Source of the DNA: Aminidesulfovibrio sp040307135
GTDB lineage: Bacteria; Desulfobacterota; Desulfovibrionia; Desulfovibrionales; Desulfovibrionaceae
Direction: 5' to 3'
Length of the DNA stretch: 40,483 nt
NCBI GenBank assembly: GCA_040307135.1
Contig: JAWRKD010000001.1
Location: 1 to 40,483, forward strand
Positions 7,894 through 17,123 of the stretch are shown here, in pieces. The notes under the pieces are model-generated. The model saw nothing but the letters and a program-made list of their open reading frames with translations. It made no database searches and was not told the DNA's origin. The translations under genes and the position numbers were made by a program. The stretch's first letter is position 1. The number at the start of each line of letters is the position of its first letter.

Positions 7894-9299
7894 AGCTCAC
7901 CCTGCGCCAGCTGGAGGCCTGCCTCCTGGGGGCCCCCGAGACCCCCGAGGGCCAGGATCGCGACGTGTGCGAGATCCGCACGGACAGTCGCGCCGTGGGC
8001 CGGGGCGACGTGTTCTTCTGCCTCTCCGGCGAACGGTTCGACGGTCACGAGTTCGCGGCCCAGGCCGTGGGCCAGGGCGCCCTGGCCGTGGTGGCCGGAC
8101 GCCCCCTGCCCGAGATCACCAGGGTCCCGGTGCTCGTGGTGCGCGACACCGTGGCCGCCCTGGGCCGGCTCGGCCGCTGCCTGCGCGACGCCACCAGGGC
8201 CAGGGTGGTCTGCGTCACCGGCACCGCGGGCAAGACCACGGTCAAGGAGATGCTGGCCCAGGTGGCCGGACAGCGCTTCAGCGTGGCCAAGAACTACAAG
8301 AACTGGAACAACCAGATCGGCCTGCCCCTGTCCATCTTCGCGGCCTCCGGGCAGGAGGACGTCTGGGTCCTGGAGGCGGGCATCAGCAAGCCCAACGACA
8401 TGGACGAACTGGGCTTCATCGTGGCCCCGGACCTGGCCGTGATCCACAACATCGGCCCGGCCCATCTCCAGGGCCTGGGCGACCTGCGCGGCGTGGCCCG
8501 GGCCAAGGCCTCCCTGCTCAAGCACCTGCGGCCCGGCGGCGTGGCCTTGGTGAGCCGCGACTATCCCCTGCTCCTGGAGGAGGCCATGGCCCTCAAACCC
8601 GAGGCCGTGACCTTCTCCACGCGGGACCAGGACGCGCCCTTCTACTGCGCCTTCGAAGGCCACGCGGGCGGCGACTCCGGCCTCTACCTGCTGAAGACCC
8701 CCCTGGGCGAGGTCCAGACCGTGCTGCCCTTCTGCGGCGCGCACTTCGCCGAGAACGTGGCGGCTGTGGCCGCCGCCGCGCACCACCTGGGCCTGTCCGG
8801 GGCCGAGACCGTGCAGGGCCTGGCCTCCTTCCAGCGGCCGGACCAGCGCTTCTGCTGCCTGACGGGCGGGGGCTGGACGCTCATCGACGACTCCTACAAC
8901 GCCAATCCCCTGTCCATGACCCGGGCCGTGGAAGCGGCCAAGGCTCTGGCCGGGGACCGCCCCCTGGTGCTGGTGCTCGGGGCCATGGGCGAGCTGGGCC
9001 CGGACGCGGCCCAGGCCCACGAGGCCATGGGCCGTTTCCTCAAGACCGTGGCCCCGGCCCAGGTCCTGTTCCAGGGTTCCTACGCCGCGGACGTGGCCCG
9101 GGGTTACGGCTCCAACGGCGTCCCGGCCCCGGTGGCCGCCGTGGCCGACGCCGAGGCCACGCTGGCGGCCTGGCGGCGGCTCCGTCTTTCCGGCGGCGTG
9201 GTGCTGGTCAAGGGCTCGCGGTCCGCGCGCATGGAACTGCACGTGGCCGCCCTGTCCCGCGAACTCGGATGCGGCCCCCAGGGAGGCGCAGGCGCATGA
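7890..9299 (+). CDS. murF: UDP-MurNAc-tripeptide:D-Ala-D-Ala ligase MurF
   Basis: Adds D-Ala-D-Ala to UDP-MurNAc tripeptide, the last cytoplasmic ligase step. The 469 residues include the substrate-binding RTDSRAVGRGDVFFCLSGE type segment near the N-terminus, the ATP P-loop GTAGKTTVKEML, the NWNNQIGLPLS motif and IDDSYNANPLSM in the C-terminal domain, all typical of MurF. The GTG start at 7890 overlaps the murE stop; the longer open frame upstream is a shadow of murE. It ends in an ATGA overlap with mraY, with GGGAGG just upstream for mraY. Confidence 0.96.
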   Translation: MKLTLRQLEACLLGAPETPEGQDRDVCEIRTDSRAVGRGDVFFCLSGERFDGHEFAAQAVGQGALAVVAGRPLPEITRVPVLVVRDTVAALGRLGRCLRDATRARVVCVTGTAGKTTVKEMLAQVAGQRFSVAKNYKNWNNQIGLPLSIFAASGQEDVWVLEAGISKPNDMDELGFIVAPDLAVIHNIGPAHLQGLGDLRGVARAKASLLKHLRPGGVALVSRDYPLLLEEAMALKPEAVTFSTRDQDAPFYCAFEGHAGGDSGLYLLKTPLGEVQTVLPFCGAHFAENVAAVAAAAHHLGLSGAETVQGLASFQRPDQRFCCLTGGGWTLIDDSYNANPLSMTRAVEAAKALAGDRPLVLVLGAMGELGPDAAQAHEAMGRFLKTVAPAQVLFQGSYAADVARGYGSNGVPAPVAAVADAEATLAAWRRLRLSGGVVLVKGSRSARMELHVAALSRELGCGPQGGAGA

Positions 9300-10372
9300 T
9301 CTACCATCTGCTCTACCCCCTGGCCGGCCAGATCGGGGCCTTCAACGTCTTCCGCTACATCACCTTCCGCTCGATCTACGCCCTGCTCACGGCCCTGATC
9401 CTCACCGTGCTCTGCGGCCCGGCCATGATCCGCTGGCTGACCAAGCTCAAGTGCGGCCAGTACATCCGCGAGGACGGCCCGGCGCACCAGTGCAAGCAGG
9501 GCACCCCCACCATGGGCGGCCTGCTGGTGGGCCTGGCCGTGGTGGGCAGCACCCTGCTCTGGGCCGACCTGCGCAACCACTACATCTGGCTGGCGCTTTT
9601 CGTGTTCGTGGGCTTCGGGTCCGTGGGCTTCGCCGACGACTACATCAAGGTGGTCAAGAAGCGGAACAAGGGCCTTTCGGCCCGGGCCAAGTTCCTGGGC
9701 CAGCTCCTGGTGGCGGGCCTGGCCGTGACCGCGCTCATCTTCGAGCCGGTCTATTCCACCAAGCTCTCGGTGCCCTTCTTCAAGTACTTCGTGCCGGACC
9801 TGGGCTGGTTCTACCTGCCCTTCGCCCTGGTGGTGCTCATCGGCGGGTCCAACGGCGTGAACCTGACCGACGGCCTGGACGGCCTGGCCATCGGCCCCAT
9901 GGTGGTGGCCGCGGCCACCTTCGCCATCTTCACTTACGCCGCGGGCCACGCGGGCATCGCGGACTACCTGAACATCGCGCACCTGCCCGGCGTGGGCGAG
10001 GTGACCGTGATCTGCGGCGCCCTGGTGGGCGCGGGCCTGGGCTTCCTCTGGTACAACGCCTATCCGGCCCAGGTCTTCATGGGCGACGTGGGCAGCCTGT
10101 CCATGGGCGGTCTGCTGGGCTTCATCTCCGTGCTCTGCAAGCAGGAGCTCCTGCTCCTGCTCGTGGGCGGCGTGTTCGTGTTCGAGACCCTCTCGGTGAT
10201 CCTCCAGGTGGGCTACTTCAAGGTTTCTGGCGGCAAGCGCATCTTCCGCATGGCCCCCCTGCACCACCATTTCGAGATGAAGGGCATTCCGGAATCCAAG
10301 ATCATCATCCGGTTCTGGATCCTCTCCATCCTCATGTCCCTCATGGCCCTGAGCACACTCAAGCTGAGGTAG
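9296..10372 (+). CDS. mraY: phospho-N-acetylmuramoyl-pentapeptide-transferase MraY
   Basis: Integral membrane enzyme that transfers phospho-MurNAc-pentapeptide to undecaprenyl phosphate, forming lipid I. It has 358 residues with about ten hydrophobic helices. Diagnostic motifs: QGTPTMGGLL, FADDYIKVVKKRNKGL (the Asp-Asp pair), GSNGVNLTDGLDGLA, MGDVGSLSMGG and the HHHFEMKG histidine motif. The ATG start overlaps the murF stop as ATGA; length and N-terminus match the family. Confidence 0.98.
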   Translation: MIYHLLYPLAGQIGAFNVFRYITFRSIYALLTALILTVLCGPAMIRWLTKLKCGQYIREDGPAHQCKQGTPTMGGLLVGLAVVGSTLLWADLRNHYIWLALFVFVGFGSVGFADDYIKVVKKRNKGLSARAKFLGQLLVAGLAVTALIFEPVYSTKLSVPFFKYFVPDLGWFYLPFALVVLIGGSNGVNLTDGLDGLAIGPMVVAAATFAIFTYAAGHAGIADYLNIAHLPGVGEVTVICGALVGAGLGFLWYNAYPAQVFMGDVGSLSMGGLLGFISVLCKQELLLLLVGGVFVFETLSVILQVGYFKVSGGKRIFRMAPLHHHFEMKGIPESKIIIRFWILSILMSLMALSTLKLR

Positions 10373-10377
10373 CGGAA

Positions 10378-11676
10378 ATGGCGCCGGCACAGACAGAGCG
10401 CGTGGCGCAACGGGTCCGCAACAGGCAGGTCGTGGTGGTGGGCGCGGGCAAGTCCGGCCTGGCCGCGGCGGAACTCCTGCTGCGCCTGGGCGCGCGCGTG
10501 GCCCTGGCCGACGCCAGGACCGACCTGGACCCGGCCGCCCTCGGCCCCCTGGCCGGGCAGCTGGAGCTGCGCCTGGGCGCGCACACTCCGGCCCAGTTCG
10601 CGGACGCCGGCCTGGTGGTGCTCTCCCCGGGCGTGGCGGCCAAGAAAATCGCCGCGGCCCTGGCCCCGGTGGCCCCCGGAAACGTGGTGGCCGAGCTGGA
10701 GTTCGCCTCCTGGTTCCTGGAGGCCCCCATCCTGGCCGTCACCGGCACCAACGGCAAGACGACCACCACCACGCTCATCTCCGCCATGCTCGAGGACGCG
10801 GGCAAGACCGTGTTCACCGGCGGCAACATCGGCACCCCGCTCTGCCGCTTCCTCCTGGACGGCTCGCGCGCCGACGTGGTGGTCCTGGAGGTCTCCAGCT
10901 TCCAGCTCCAGAACTGCCAGACCTTCGCCCCCAAGGTGGGCGTGCTCCTCAATTTCGCGGCCAACCACCTGGACTACCACGCGGACATGGAGGAGTACCT
11001 GGCGGCCAAGCTGAACCTCTTCGCCCGCATGGACGAAACCGGCCTGGCCGTGCTGCCCCAGGAGATGCGGGCCGAGCTGGAGCCGCGCGATTTCACGAAA
11101 GCCCGCAAGGTCTGGTTCGGCCCCACGGACCGCATCCCGGCCCCGCACCTGCCCGGGGCGCACAACCGGGCCAACGTGGAGGCGGCCTGGCAGGCGGTGA
11201 GCGCCTTCGGCGTGGACCTGGCCAGCGCCCGCGCCACGGCGGCCGCGTTCCAGCCCCTGGCCCACCGGCTCCAGGCCGTGGGCGAGAAGAACGGCGTGCT
11301 GTTCGTGGACGACTCCAAGTCCACCACCCTGGACTCCACGGCCGCTGCGGTGAAGAGCTTCGAACGGCCGGTGCGCCTGCTCCTGGGCGGGGTCTTCAAG
11401 GGCGGCGACGTGGCCGGGCTCATCCCGGCTTTTGAGGGCCGCGTGGTGGAGATCGCCTTGTTCGGCGCGGCCCGCGAGGTCTTCGAGCCCGTGCTGGCCG
11501 GGCGCTTCCCTGTCTCCTGGGAACCGGACCTGGAGCGCGCCGTGCGCCGCCTCTGGACCTCGGCCCGGCCCGGCGACGTGCTCCTGCTCTCCCCGGCCAC
11601 GGCGAGCTTCGACGCCTACAAGGGCTACGCGGCCCGCGGCGACCACTTCCAGCGCATCGTCAAGGAGCTGGCATGA
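10378..11676 (+). CDS. murD: UDP-N-acetylmuramoyl-L-alanine:D-glutamate ligase MurD
   Basis: Adds D-glutamate to UDP-MurNAc-L-Ala. Over 432 residues it shows the N-terminal Rossmann-like VVVVGAGKSGLAAAELLL, the P-loop VTGTNGKTTTTTL, the AANHLDYH motif, and FVDDSKSTT plus LLSPATASFDAYKGYAARG near the C-terminus. The ATG at 10378 sits 5 nt after the mraY stop. The end overlaps ftsW by ATGA. Confidence 0.97.
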   Translation: MAPAQTERVAQRVRNRQVVVVGAGKSGLAAAELLLRLGARVALADARTDLDPAALGPLAGQLELRLGAHTPAQFADAGLVVLSPGVAAKKIAAALAPVAPGNVVAELEFASWFLEAPILAVTGTNGKTTTTTLISAMLEDAGKTVFTGGNIGTPLCRFLLDGSRADVVVLEVSSFQLQNCQTFAPKVGVLLNFAANHLDYHADMEEYLAAKLNLFARMDETGLAVLPQEMRAELEPRDFTKARKVWFGPTDRIPAPHLPGAHNRANVEAAWQAVSAFGVDLASARATAAAFQPLAHRLQAVGEKNGVLFVDDSKSTTLDSTAAAVKSFERPVRLLLGGVFKGGDVAGLIPAFEGRVVEIALFGAAREVFEPVLAGRFPVSWEPDLERAVRRLWTSARPGDVLLLSPATASFDAYKGYAARGDHFQRIVKELA

Positions 11677-12803
11677 ACGACCTGGGCAGAACCCCCGAAA
11701 CCACGGGCCATCCGGACTGGTGGCTGCTCATCTCGGCCCTGCTCCTGGCGGGGTTCGGGATCATCATGGTGCTCTCGGCGAGCGGCATCATGGCCGACCG
11801 CTACTACGGCGACTCCTACCTCTTCTTCAAGAAGCAGGCGTTGTTCGGGGGCCTGGGCGCGCTGGCCATGCTGGCCATCGCCCGCATGCCGCGCAAGTTC
11901 TTCTACAACACCACCTACCTCTGGGTAGGCGGTGTGGCCCTGCTCCTGCTGCTCTGCGTGTTCACGCCCCTGGGCGTGTCAGCGGGCGGCGCCAAGCGCT
12001 GGCTGCGGCTCGGCCCCGTGGCCGTGCAGCCCCTGGAGTTCGCCAAGCCCGCCCTGGTGCTCTATCTGGCCTACTTCTTCTCCAGGAAGCAGGAGATGGT
12101 GAAGACCTTCAGCGTGGGCTTCCTGCCGCCCTTCTTCGCCACGGGCATGCTCTGCCTCATCCTGCTCCTCCAGCCGGATTTCGGCGGAGCCGTGTGTCTG
12201 GCCATGATCCTCTTCTTCATGTGCTTCGTGGGCGGCACGCGCCTCATCTACCTGCTCCTCTCGTTCCTCTTCGCCTCGGGCGCGGGCTGGCTGCTCATCA
12301 CCTCCTCGCCCTACCGTTTCAAGCGCTGGACCGCCTTCCTGGACCCCTTCAAGAGCGCCCAGGCCGAGGGCTACCAGCTGGTGCAGTCCTTCTACGCCTT
12401 CGGCTCGGGCCAGCTCTTCGGGGCCGGGCTCGGCGCGGGCAAGCAGAAGCTCTTCTACCTGCCCGAGGCCCACAACGACTTCATCATGGCCGTGGCCGGG
12501 GAGGAGCTGGGCTTCATCGGGCTCTCGGCCGTGCTCCTGGTCATCGGCGTGCTCCTCTGGCGGGCCTTCCGGGTGGCCTACCGCCAGGAGGACCTGCAGG
12601 ACCGCTTCACGGCCTTCGGCATGGCCCTGGTCCTGGCCCTGGGCAGCGTGCTCAACCTGGCCGTGGTGCTCGGCACGGTGCCGCCCAAGGGCGTGCCCAT
12701 GCCCTTCATCAGCTACGGCGGCAGCAGCATCCTGGTCTCCTTCATCTGCGTGGGCTTTCTCCTGAACCTTTCGCGGAGCGCGGTGCGGTGGAGAAAATCG
12801 TGA
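11673..12803 (+). CDS. ftsW: septal peptidoglycan glycosyltransferase FtsW (SEDS family)
   Basis: Polytopic SEDS protein that polymerises lipid II at the septum together with FtsI. It has 376 residues and about ten membrane helices. Signatures: GGAKRWLRLGP, PLEFAKPALVLYLAYF, LLQPDFGGA (with the catalytic-loop Asp region), the large loop with EGYQLVQSFYAFGSGQLFG followed by LPEAHNDFIMAVAGEELG, and VPMPFISYGGSS near the end. It starts in an ATGA overlap with murD. The dcw position confirms FtsW rather than RodA. Confidence 0.97.
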   Translation: MNDLGRTPETTGHPDWWLLISALLLAGFGIIMVLSASGIMADRYYGDSYLFFKKQALFGGLGALAMLAIARMPRKFFYNTTYLWVGGVALLLLLCVFTPLGVSAGGAKRWLRLGPVAVQPLEFAKPALVLYLAYFFSRKQEMVKTFSVGFLPPFFATGMLCLILLLQPDFGGAVCLAMILFFMCFVGGTRLIYLLLSFLFASGAGWLLITSSPYRFKRWTAFLDPFKSAQAEGYQLVQSFYAFGSGQLFGAGLGAGKQKLFYLPEAHNDFIMAVAGEELGFIGLSAVLLVIGVLLWRAFRVAYRQEDLQDRFTAFGMALVLALGSVLNLAVVLGTVPPKGVPMPFISYGGSSILVSFICVGFLLNLSRSAVRWRKS

Positions 12804-13858
12804 TCACCACCGGGGGAACCGGCGGCCACATCTTCCCGGCCCTGGCCGTGGCAGGGGAACTCCGGCGGCGCAATCCGGCCTGCCGGGTGCTCTTCCTGGG
12901 CGGCCCGGGGCCCGAGGGGAATCTCGCCCGCAAGGCCGGGCTGGAGTTCCTGGAGCTGCCGGCCAAGGGCGTGGTGGGCCGCGGCCTCAAGGGGCTCTTC
13001 GCCTCCACCTGGCTCGTGCGCGGCCTGGCCAAGTCCGTGTCCGCGCTGCGCGCCTTCCGGCCCCAGGCCGTGGTCGGCTTCGGCGGCTACGCCGGGTTCT
13101 GCCCGGTGCTGGCGGCCCGCATCCTGGGCATTCCCACGGCCGTGCACGAACAGAACTCCGTACCGGGCGTGACCAACCGCATCCTGGGCCGGATGGCCCG
13201 CCGCGTGTTTTTGTCCTTCCCGGACCAGGGCCGGGCCTTCCGCGCCGCCAAGACCCGGCTCACCGGCAACCCGGTGCGGCCCGAGATCGCGGCCGTGGGC
13301 CGGGACGACTCCCGCGCGCCGGGCCGCCACCTGCTGGTGCTGGGCGGCAGCCAGGGCGCGCGCGCCGTGAACGACGCGGTGCTGGCGGCCCTGCCGCTTT
13401 TGGCCGCGGCCAAGGTGACCGTCACGCACCAGGCCGGACCCGCGGACGAGGCGCGGGTGCGCCGGGGCTACGAGGCCGCGGGACTGCCCGGGGACTGGGT
13501 CAAGGGCTTCATCGAGGACATGGCGGCGGCCTATGCCCAGGCCGACCTGCTCCTGTGCCGGGCCGGGGCCACCACGGTGTTCGAGGCCGCGGCCGCCGGA
13601 CGGCCCGCGGTGCTCGTGCCCTTCCCCCACGCCACCCACGACCACCAGACCGTCAACGCCCGGGCCCTGGCCCAGGCCGGGGGCGGCGTGGTCCTGCCCC
13701 AGCGCGACCTGAACCCCGGCCTGCTGGCCGGCACCGTGACCGGACTTCTGGACGACCCCGTGCGCCTGCGCCACATGGGCCGCGCGGCCCGGGCCTTTTC
13801 CCGGCCCGAGGCGGCCTCGGCCATCGCCGATGGGATCGACGAACTTCTGGCTGCCTGA
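12788..13858 (+). CDS. murG: UDP-GlcNAc transferase MurG
   Basis: Peripheral membrane GT28 glycosyltransferase making lipid II from lipid I. It has 356 residues. Motifs: TTGGTGGHIFPALAVA at the N-terminus, VVGFGGYAGFCPVLAA, HEQNSVPGVTNR, LGGSQGARAVND, and LLCRAGATTVFEAAAAGRPAVLVPFPHATHDHQ in two adjoining blocks. The GTG start at 12788 (VEKIVITT) is preferred because it gives the family's usual short lead before TTGGTGGH and has GGAG 10 nt upstream. A GTG at 12800 forming a GTGA overlap with the ftsW stop is the alternative. Confidence 0.96.
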   Translation: MEKIVITTGGTGGHIFPALAVAGELRRRNPACRVLFLGGPGPEGNLARKAGLEFLELPAKGVVGRGLKGLFASTWLVRGLAKSVSALRAFRPQAVVGFGGYAGFCPVLAARILGIPTAVHEQNSVPGVTNRILGRMARRVFLSFPDQGRAFRAAKTRLTGNPVRPEIAAVGRDDSRAPGRHLLVLGGSQGARAVNDAVLAALPLLAAAKVTVTHQAGPADEARVRRGYEAAGLPGDWVKGFIEDMAAAYAQADLLLCRAGATTVFEAAAAGRPAVLVPFPHATHDHQTVNARALAQAGGGVVLPQRDLNPGLLAGTVTGLLDDPVRLRHMGRAARAFSRPEAASAIADGIDELLAA

Positions 13859-13868
13859 GGAGGAAATG

Positions 13869-15302
13869 ATGACCGCGGCCCAAGGACCCAGCGTACCGGC
13901 CTCCAAGGCCTCCGCCACGCCCATCATGCGCAGCCGGGTGAACACCATCCACATGGTGGGCATCGGCGGCGCGGGCATGAGCGGCATTGCCGAGGTCCTG
14001 CTCAACCTGGGCTTCTCGGTCACGGGCTCGGACCTCTCGGCCGGGGCCGCGGTGCGCCGCCTGAAATCCCTGGGCGCCACGGTCTTCATCGGCCACGGGG
14101 CGGAGAACGTCACCGAGGCCGACGTGCTGGTGAAGTCCACGGCCATCGCCGAGAACAACCCCGAGCTGGTCAAGGCCCGCGAGCTGGGCATCCCCATCAT
14201 CCCGCGGGCCGAGATGCTGGCCGAGCTCATGCGGCTCAAGACCGGCATCGCCGTGGCCGGGACCCACGGCAAGACCACCACCACCTCGCTGCTGGCCACC
14301 ATCTTCACCGAGGCCGGGCTGGACCCCACGGTGATCATCGGCGGACGCCTGAACACTTACGGCTCCAACGCCCGCCTGGGCGAAGGCGAATACCTCATAG
14401 CCGAGGCCGACGAGTCCGACGGCTCGTTCCTCTGCCTCTCACCCATCATCACCGTGGTCACCAACGTGGACAAGGACCACATGGATTTCTACCCGGACCT
14501 GGCGGCCATCGACCGCTCCTTCACCGAGTTCATGAACAGCATCCCGTTCTACGGCATGAACGTGGTCTGCGGCGACGACCCTGGCGTGCAGCGGCTTCTG
14601 CCCGCCATCAAACGGCCCGTGCTGACCTACGGCCTGGGTCCCAAAAATCGCCTGCGCGGCGAGATCGTGGCCTCGCACCTGCGCAGCGTGTTCAAGGTCA
14701 GCCTGGACGGCGAGCCCTGGGCCGAGGTGACCCTGGCCCATCCGGGCCAGCACAACGTGCAGAACGCCCTGGCCGCCATCGGCGTGGCCCTGGAGGCCGG
14801 GCTGCCCAAGGAGGCCATTCTCCAGGGGCTGGCCAACTTCGGCGGCGTGGGACGTCGCTTCGAGAAGAAGGGCGAGCGCAAGGGCGTGCTTGTGGTGGAC
14901 GACTACGGCCACCATCCGGCCGAGATCAAGGCCACCCTGGACACGGCGCGGGCCTGCTACCCGGACCGCCGCCTGGTGGTGGCCTTCCAGCCGCACCGCT
15001 TCACCCGCACCCAGGCCCTGTTCGGCGAGTTCTGCAAGGTTTTCGAATGCGTGGACCAGCTTCTGCTCACCGAGATCTACCCGGCCTCCGAGGCCCCCAT
15101 CCCCGGGGTCAACGGCCTGTCCCTGGCCCAGGGCATCAAGCAGGTGAGCAAGACGCGGGTGCGCTTCTTCCAGGATTTCGCGGCCATGGAAAAGGCCCTG
15201 CCCGAGATCCTCAAGGCCGGGGACCTCTTCCTGACGCTCGGCGCGGGGAGCATCTGGCAGGTGGGCGAGAACTGGCTCAACGCAGCGGAAGGCCAGGAGT
15301 AG
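13869..15302 (+). CDS. murC: UDP-N-acetylmuramate:L-alanine ligase MurC
   Basis: First Mur ligase, joining L-Ala to UDP-MurNAc. Motifs: IHMVGIGGAGMSGIAEVLL, AGTHGKTTTTSLLA (P-loop), EADESDGSF, TNVDKDHMDFY, VVDDYGHHPAEIKATL and FQPHRFTRT. The start is uncertain. ATG 13869 is 5 nt from a strong GGAGG and gives 477 residues. ATG 13866 is one codon earlier; ATG 13926 (MRSRVNTIHM) matches the usual family N-terminus but has no ribosome-binding site; 13830 would overlap murG. The gene follows the murG stop by about 10 nt. Confidence 0.95.
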   Translation: MTAAQGPSVPASKASATPIMRSRVNTIHMVGIGGAGMSGIAEVLLNLGFSVTGSDLSAGAAVRRLKSLGATVFIGHGAENVTEADVLVKSTAIAENNPELVKARELGIPIIPRAEMLAELMRLKTGIAVAGTHGKTTTTSLLATIFTEAGLDPTVIIGGRLNTYGSNARLGEGEYLIAEADESDGSFLCLSPIITVVTNVDKDHMDFYPDLAAIDRSFTEFMNSIPFYGMNVVCGDDPGVQRLLPAIKRPVLTYGLGPKNRLRGEIVASHLRSVFKVSLDGEPWAEVTLAHPGQHNVQNALAAIGVALEAGLPKEAILQGLANFGGVGRRFEKKGERKGVLVVDDYGHHPAEIKATLDTARACYPDRRLVVAFQPHRFTRTQALFGEFCKVFECVDQLLLTEIYPASEAPIPGVNGLSLAQGIKQVSKTRVRFFQDFAAMEKALPEILKAGDLFLTLGAGSIWQVGENWLNAAEGQE

Positions 15303-15306
15303 GGAC

Positions 15307-16191
15307 GTGACTCTGGACGTGCGCATGCAGCCGCTCCTCCGGGAGCTGACCACCCTGGGACTGGGCGGGACCGCCCTGGCCCAGGCCGTGCTGCGCGCGG
15401 AGTCCGACCTGGACGAGCTGGGCCGCTTCCTGGAGCGGAGCGGCGGCAGGCCGTTCGTCCTGGGCGGGGGCAGCAACCTCCTGGCCGAGGACCACGACCT
15501 GGACCTGACGCTTTTGGCCGTGCGCAACGAAATTATGCCCAGCGTCTGGACAAGCAGTGAAGGCCCCGTGCTCCTCACATTCGGCGCGGGCCTGCGCCTG
15601 CCCCGCCTGCTGAGGTTCTGCGAAACCGCCGGACTCGCGGGCCTGGAGCCCCTGGCTGGAATCCCGGGCAGCGTGGGCGGGGCCGTGGCCATGAACGCGG
15701 GCTCCTACGGCGCGGAAATCAAGGACGTCCTATCCCGGGTGCGGCTCTGGACGCCCCAGCGCGGGCTGTTCTGGGTCGAGGCCGCGGACTGCTCCTTCGG
15801 CTACCGGCGTTTCAGCCCGCCCGAGGGCACGGGCCGCCCCCTGGTCTGGGAGGCCGAGTTCGCCCTGACCCCGGCCGAGCCCGGGGCCGTGCGGGCCAGG
15901 GTGCGCGAGACCCTGGAAAAGAAGAAGGCCACCCAGCCCATCGCCGCGCACAGCGCGGGCTGCGTGTTCAAGAACCCGGAGGGCCGCAGCGCAGGAAAAC
16001 TCCTGGACGAGGCCGGGTTCAAGGGCAGACGGCTGGGCAACATGGGCTTTTCCGAGCTGCACGCCAACTTCCTGGTGAACCTGGGGGGCGGCCGCAGCGC
16101 CGAGGCCCTGGAGCTTCTGGAAACGGCACGGGCCGCCGTGCTGGAGCGCTTTGGAACGCGCCTGGATCTGGAGGTCATCGTCCTGTCATGA
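15307..16191 (+). CDS. murB: UDP-N-acetylenolpyruvoylglucosamine reductase MurB
   Basis: FAD enzyme reducing UDP-GlcNAc-enolpyruvate to UDP-MurNAc. At 294 residues it is the shorter type of MurB. FAD-binding segments include LGGGSNLLAE and PGSVGGAVAMNAGSYGAEIKDVL. The late motif reads SAGCVFKNPEG, with Cys where E. coli MurB has its catalytic Ser; HANFLVNLGGG near the end is typical. The GTG start at 15307 lies 4 nt after murC with AGGGA immediately upstream. It overlaps ftsQ by ATGA. There is no ddl gene between murB and ftsQ. Confidence 0.95.
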   Translation: MTLDVRMQPLLRELTTLGLGGTALAQAVLRAESDLDELGRFLERSGGRPFVLGGGSNLLAEDHDLDLTLLAVRNEIMPSVWTSSEGPVLLTFGAGLRLPRLLRFCETAGLAGLEPLAGIPGSVGGAVAMNAGSYGAEIKDVLSRVRLWTPQRGLFWVEAADCSFGYRRFSPPEGTGRPLVWEAEFALTPAEPGAVRARVRETLEKKKATQPIAAHSAGCVFKNPEGRSAGKLLDEAGFKGRRLGNMGFSELHANFLVNLGGGRSAEALELLETARAAVLERFGTRLDLEVIVLS

Positions 16192-17051
16192 GCACCATCG
16201 CCCTGCGCAACAGCGGCCGGCTCAAGGTCGGCGTCAAGCGGAGCAACCGTTTCAAGAAGGCCTCCCGCCCCGAGGGCGCGCCCTCGCGCCTGGCCGGGGG
16301 CATCTCCTTCCTGGGCGGACTGATCAAGGGTCTGGCCTGCCTGACGCTCTTCCTGGGCCTGCTGGGGGTCCTGGGCTTCGGCCTGCTCTACGGCTACCGC
16401 TACGTGACCACGCACCCCTATTTCGCCCTCAAGGACATCCAGGTCACGGGCAACAGCCGCCTGAACTACGGCGAGGTCCTGGCCCTGGCCGACATCGCCC
16501 TGGGCCAGAACGCCCTGGACGTGAACGTCTCCGAGGTGGAGCGGGCCCTGGCCCAGAACCCCTGGGTGGCCAAGGCCTCGGTGCGGCGCGAGCTGCCCGG
16601 CCGCCTGGAGATCCGCCTGGAGGAGCGCCAGCCTGCCTTCTGGGTCCAGGCCGAGGGCAAGATCTTCTACGCCGACTCGGCCGGGACCATCATCGCCCCG
16701 GTGGAGCCGGGCCAGTTCCGCTCCCTGCCCCTGCTGGAGGTGGACCAGGACGCCTTCGCCGGGGAGACCCTGGCGGCCATCGTGGGCATGATGCAGAGCC
16801 GCGACCTGCCCTTCGGCCTGGGACAGATCGCCTGGGTCCACATGACCTCCTCGGGCGATGCGGAATTCCAGCTGGACACCGAGGGCTTTTCCCTGCGCTT
16901 CCCCATGCGCGACTGGCGCGCCGAGCTTGCCAGGATCAGTGCGGTCTGGCAGGACCTCCAGCGCCGCGGGGAACTGCCCGGCGTGGCCGCCATCGCCGCG
17001 GTGGAAGGCATGGTCTGCGTGCAGAAGAAGACGCCGCTGCGGCCCTCCTGA
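16188..17051 (+). CDS. ftsQ: cell division protein FtsQ
   Basis: Bitopic divisome protein linking FtsL/FtsB and FtsW/FtsI. It has 287 residues: a basic cytoplasmic N-terminus of about 40 residues, a membrane helix near 45-70, a POTRA domain from about 78 (YFALKDIQVTGNSRLNYGEV) to 148 (LEIRLEERQPAF), then a beta domain. The sequence PWVAKASVRRELPG is the typical POTRA end. It starts in an ATGA overlap with murB and is followed by a 72-nt spacer containing a small CGGGCC-GCA-GGCCCG hairpin (17081-17095). Confidence 0.93.
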   Translation: MSTIALRNSGRLKVGVKRSNRFKKASRPEGAPSRLAGGISFLGGLIKGLACLTLFLGLLGVLGFGLLYGYRYVTTHPYFALKDIQVTGNSRLNYGEVLALADIALGQNALDVNVSEVERALAQNPWVAKASVRRELPGRLEIRLEERQPAFWVQAEGKIFYADSAGTIIAPVEPGQFRSLPLLEVDQDAFAGETLAAIVGMMQSRDLPFGLGQIAWVHMTSSGDAEFQLDTEGFSLRFPMRDWRAELARISAVWQDLQRRGELPGVAAIAAVEGMVCVQKKTPLRPS

Positions 17052-17123
17052 GGCCCGGCGCGAGACATACGGCAAAGAATCGGGCCGCAGGCCCGGAGCG
17101 AGTCAACGGAAGGAGAGAGAGGC

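Noticed and set aside
7391..9295. Plus-strand open frame running into mraY
   Set aside because: This part is a shadow of murE and murF; only the mraY portion from 9296 is real.
17081..17095. CGGGCC-GCA-GGCCCG hairpin between ftsQ and ftsA as a terminator
   Set aside because: Only 6 bp and no U-tract; common by chance at this GC content.
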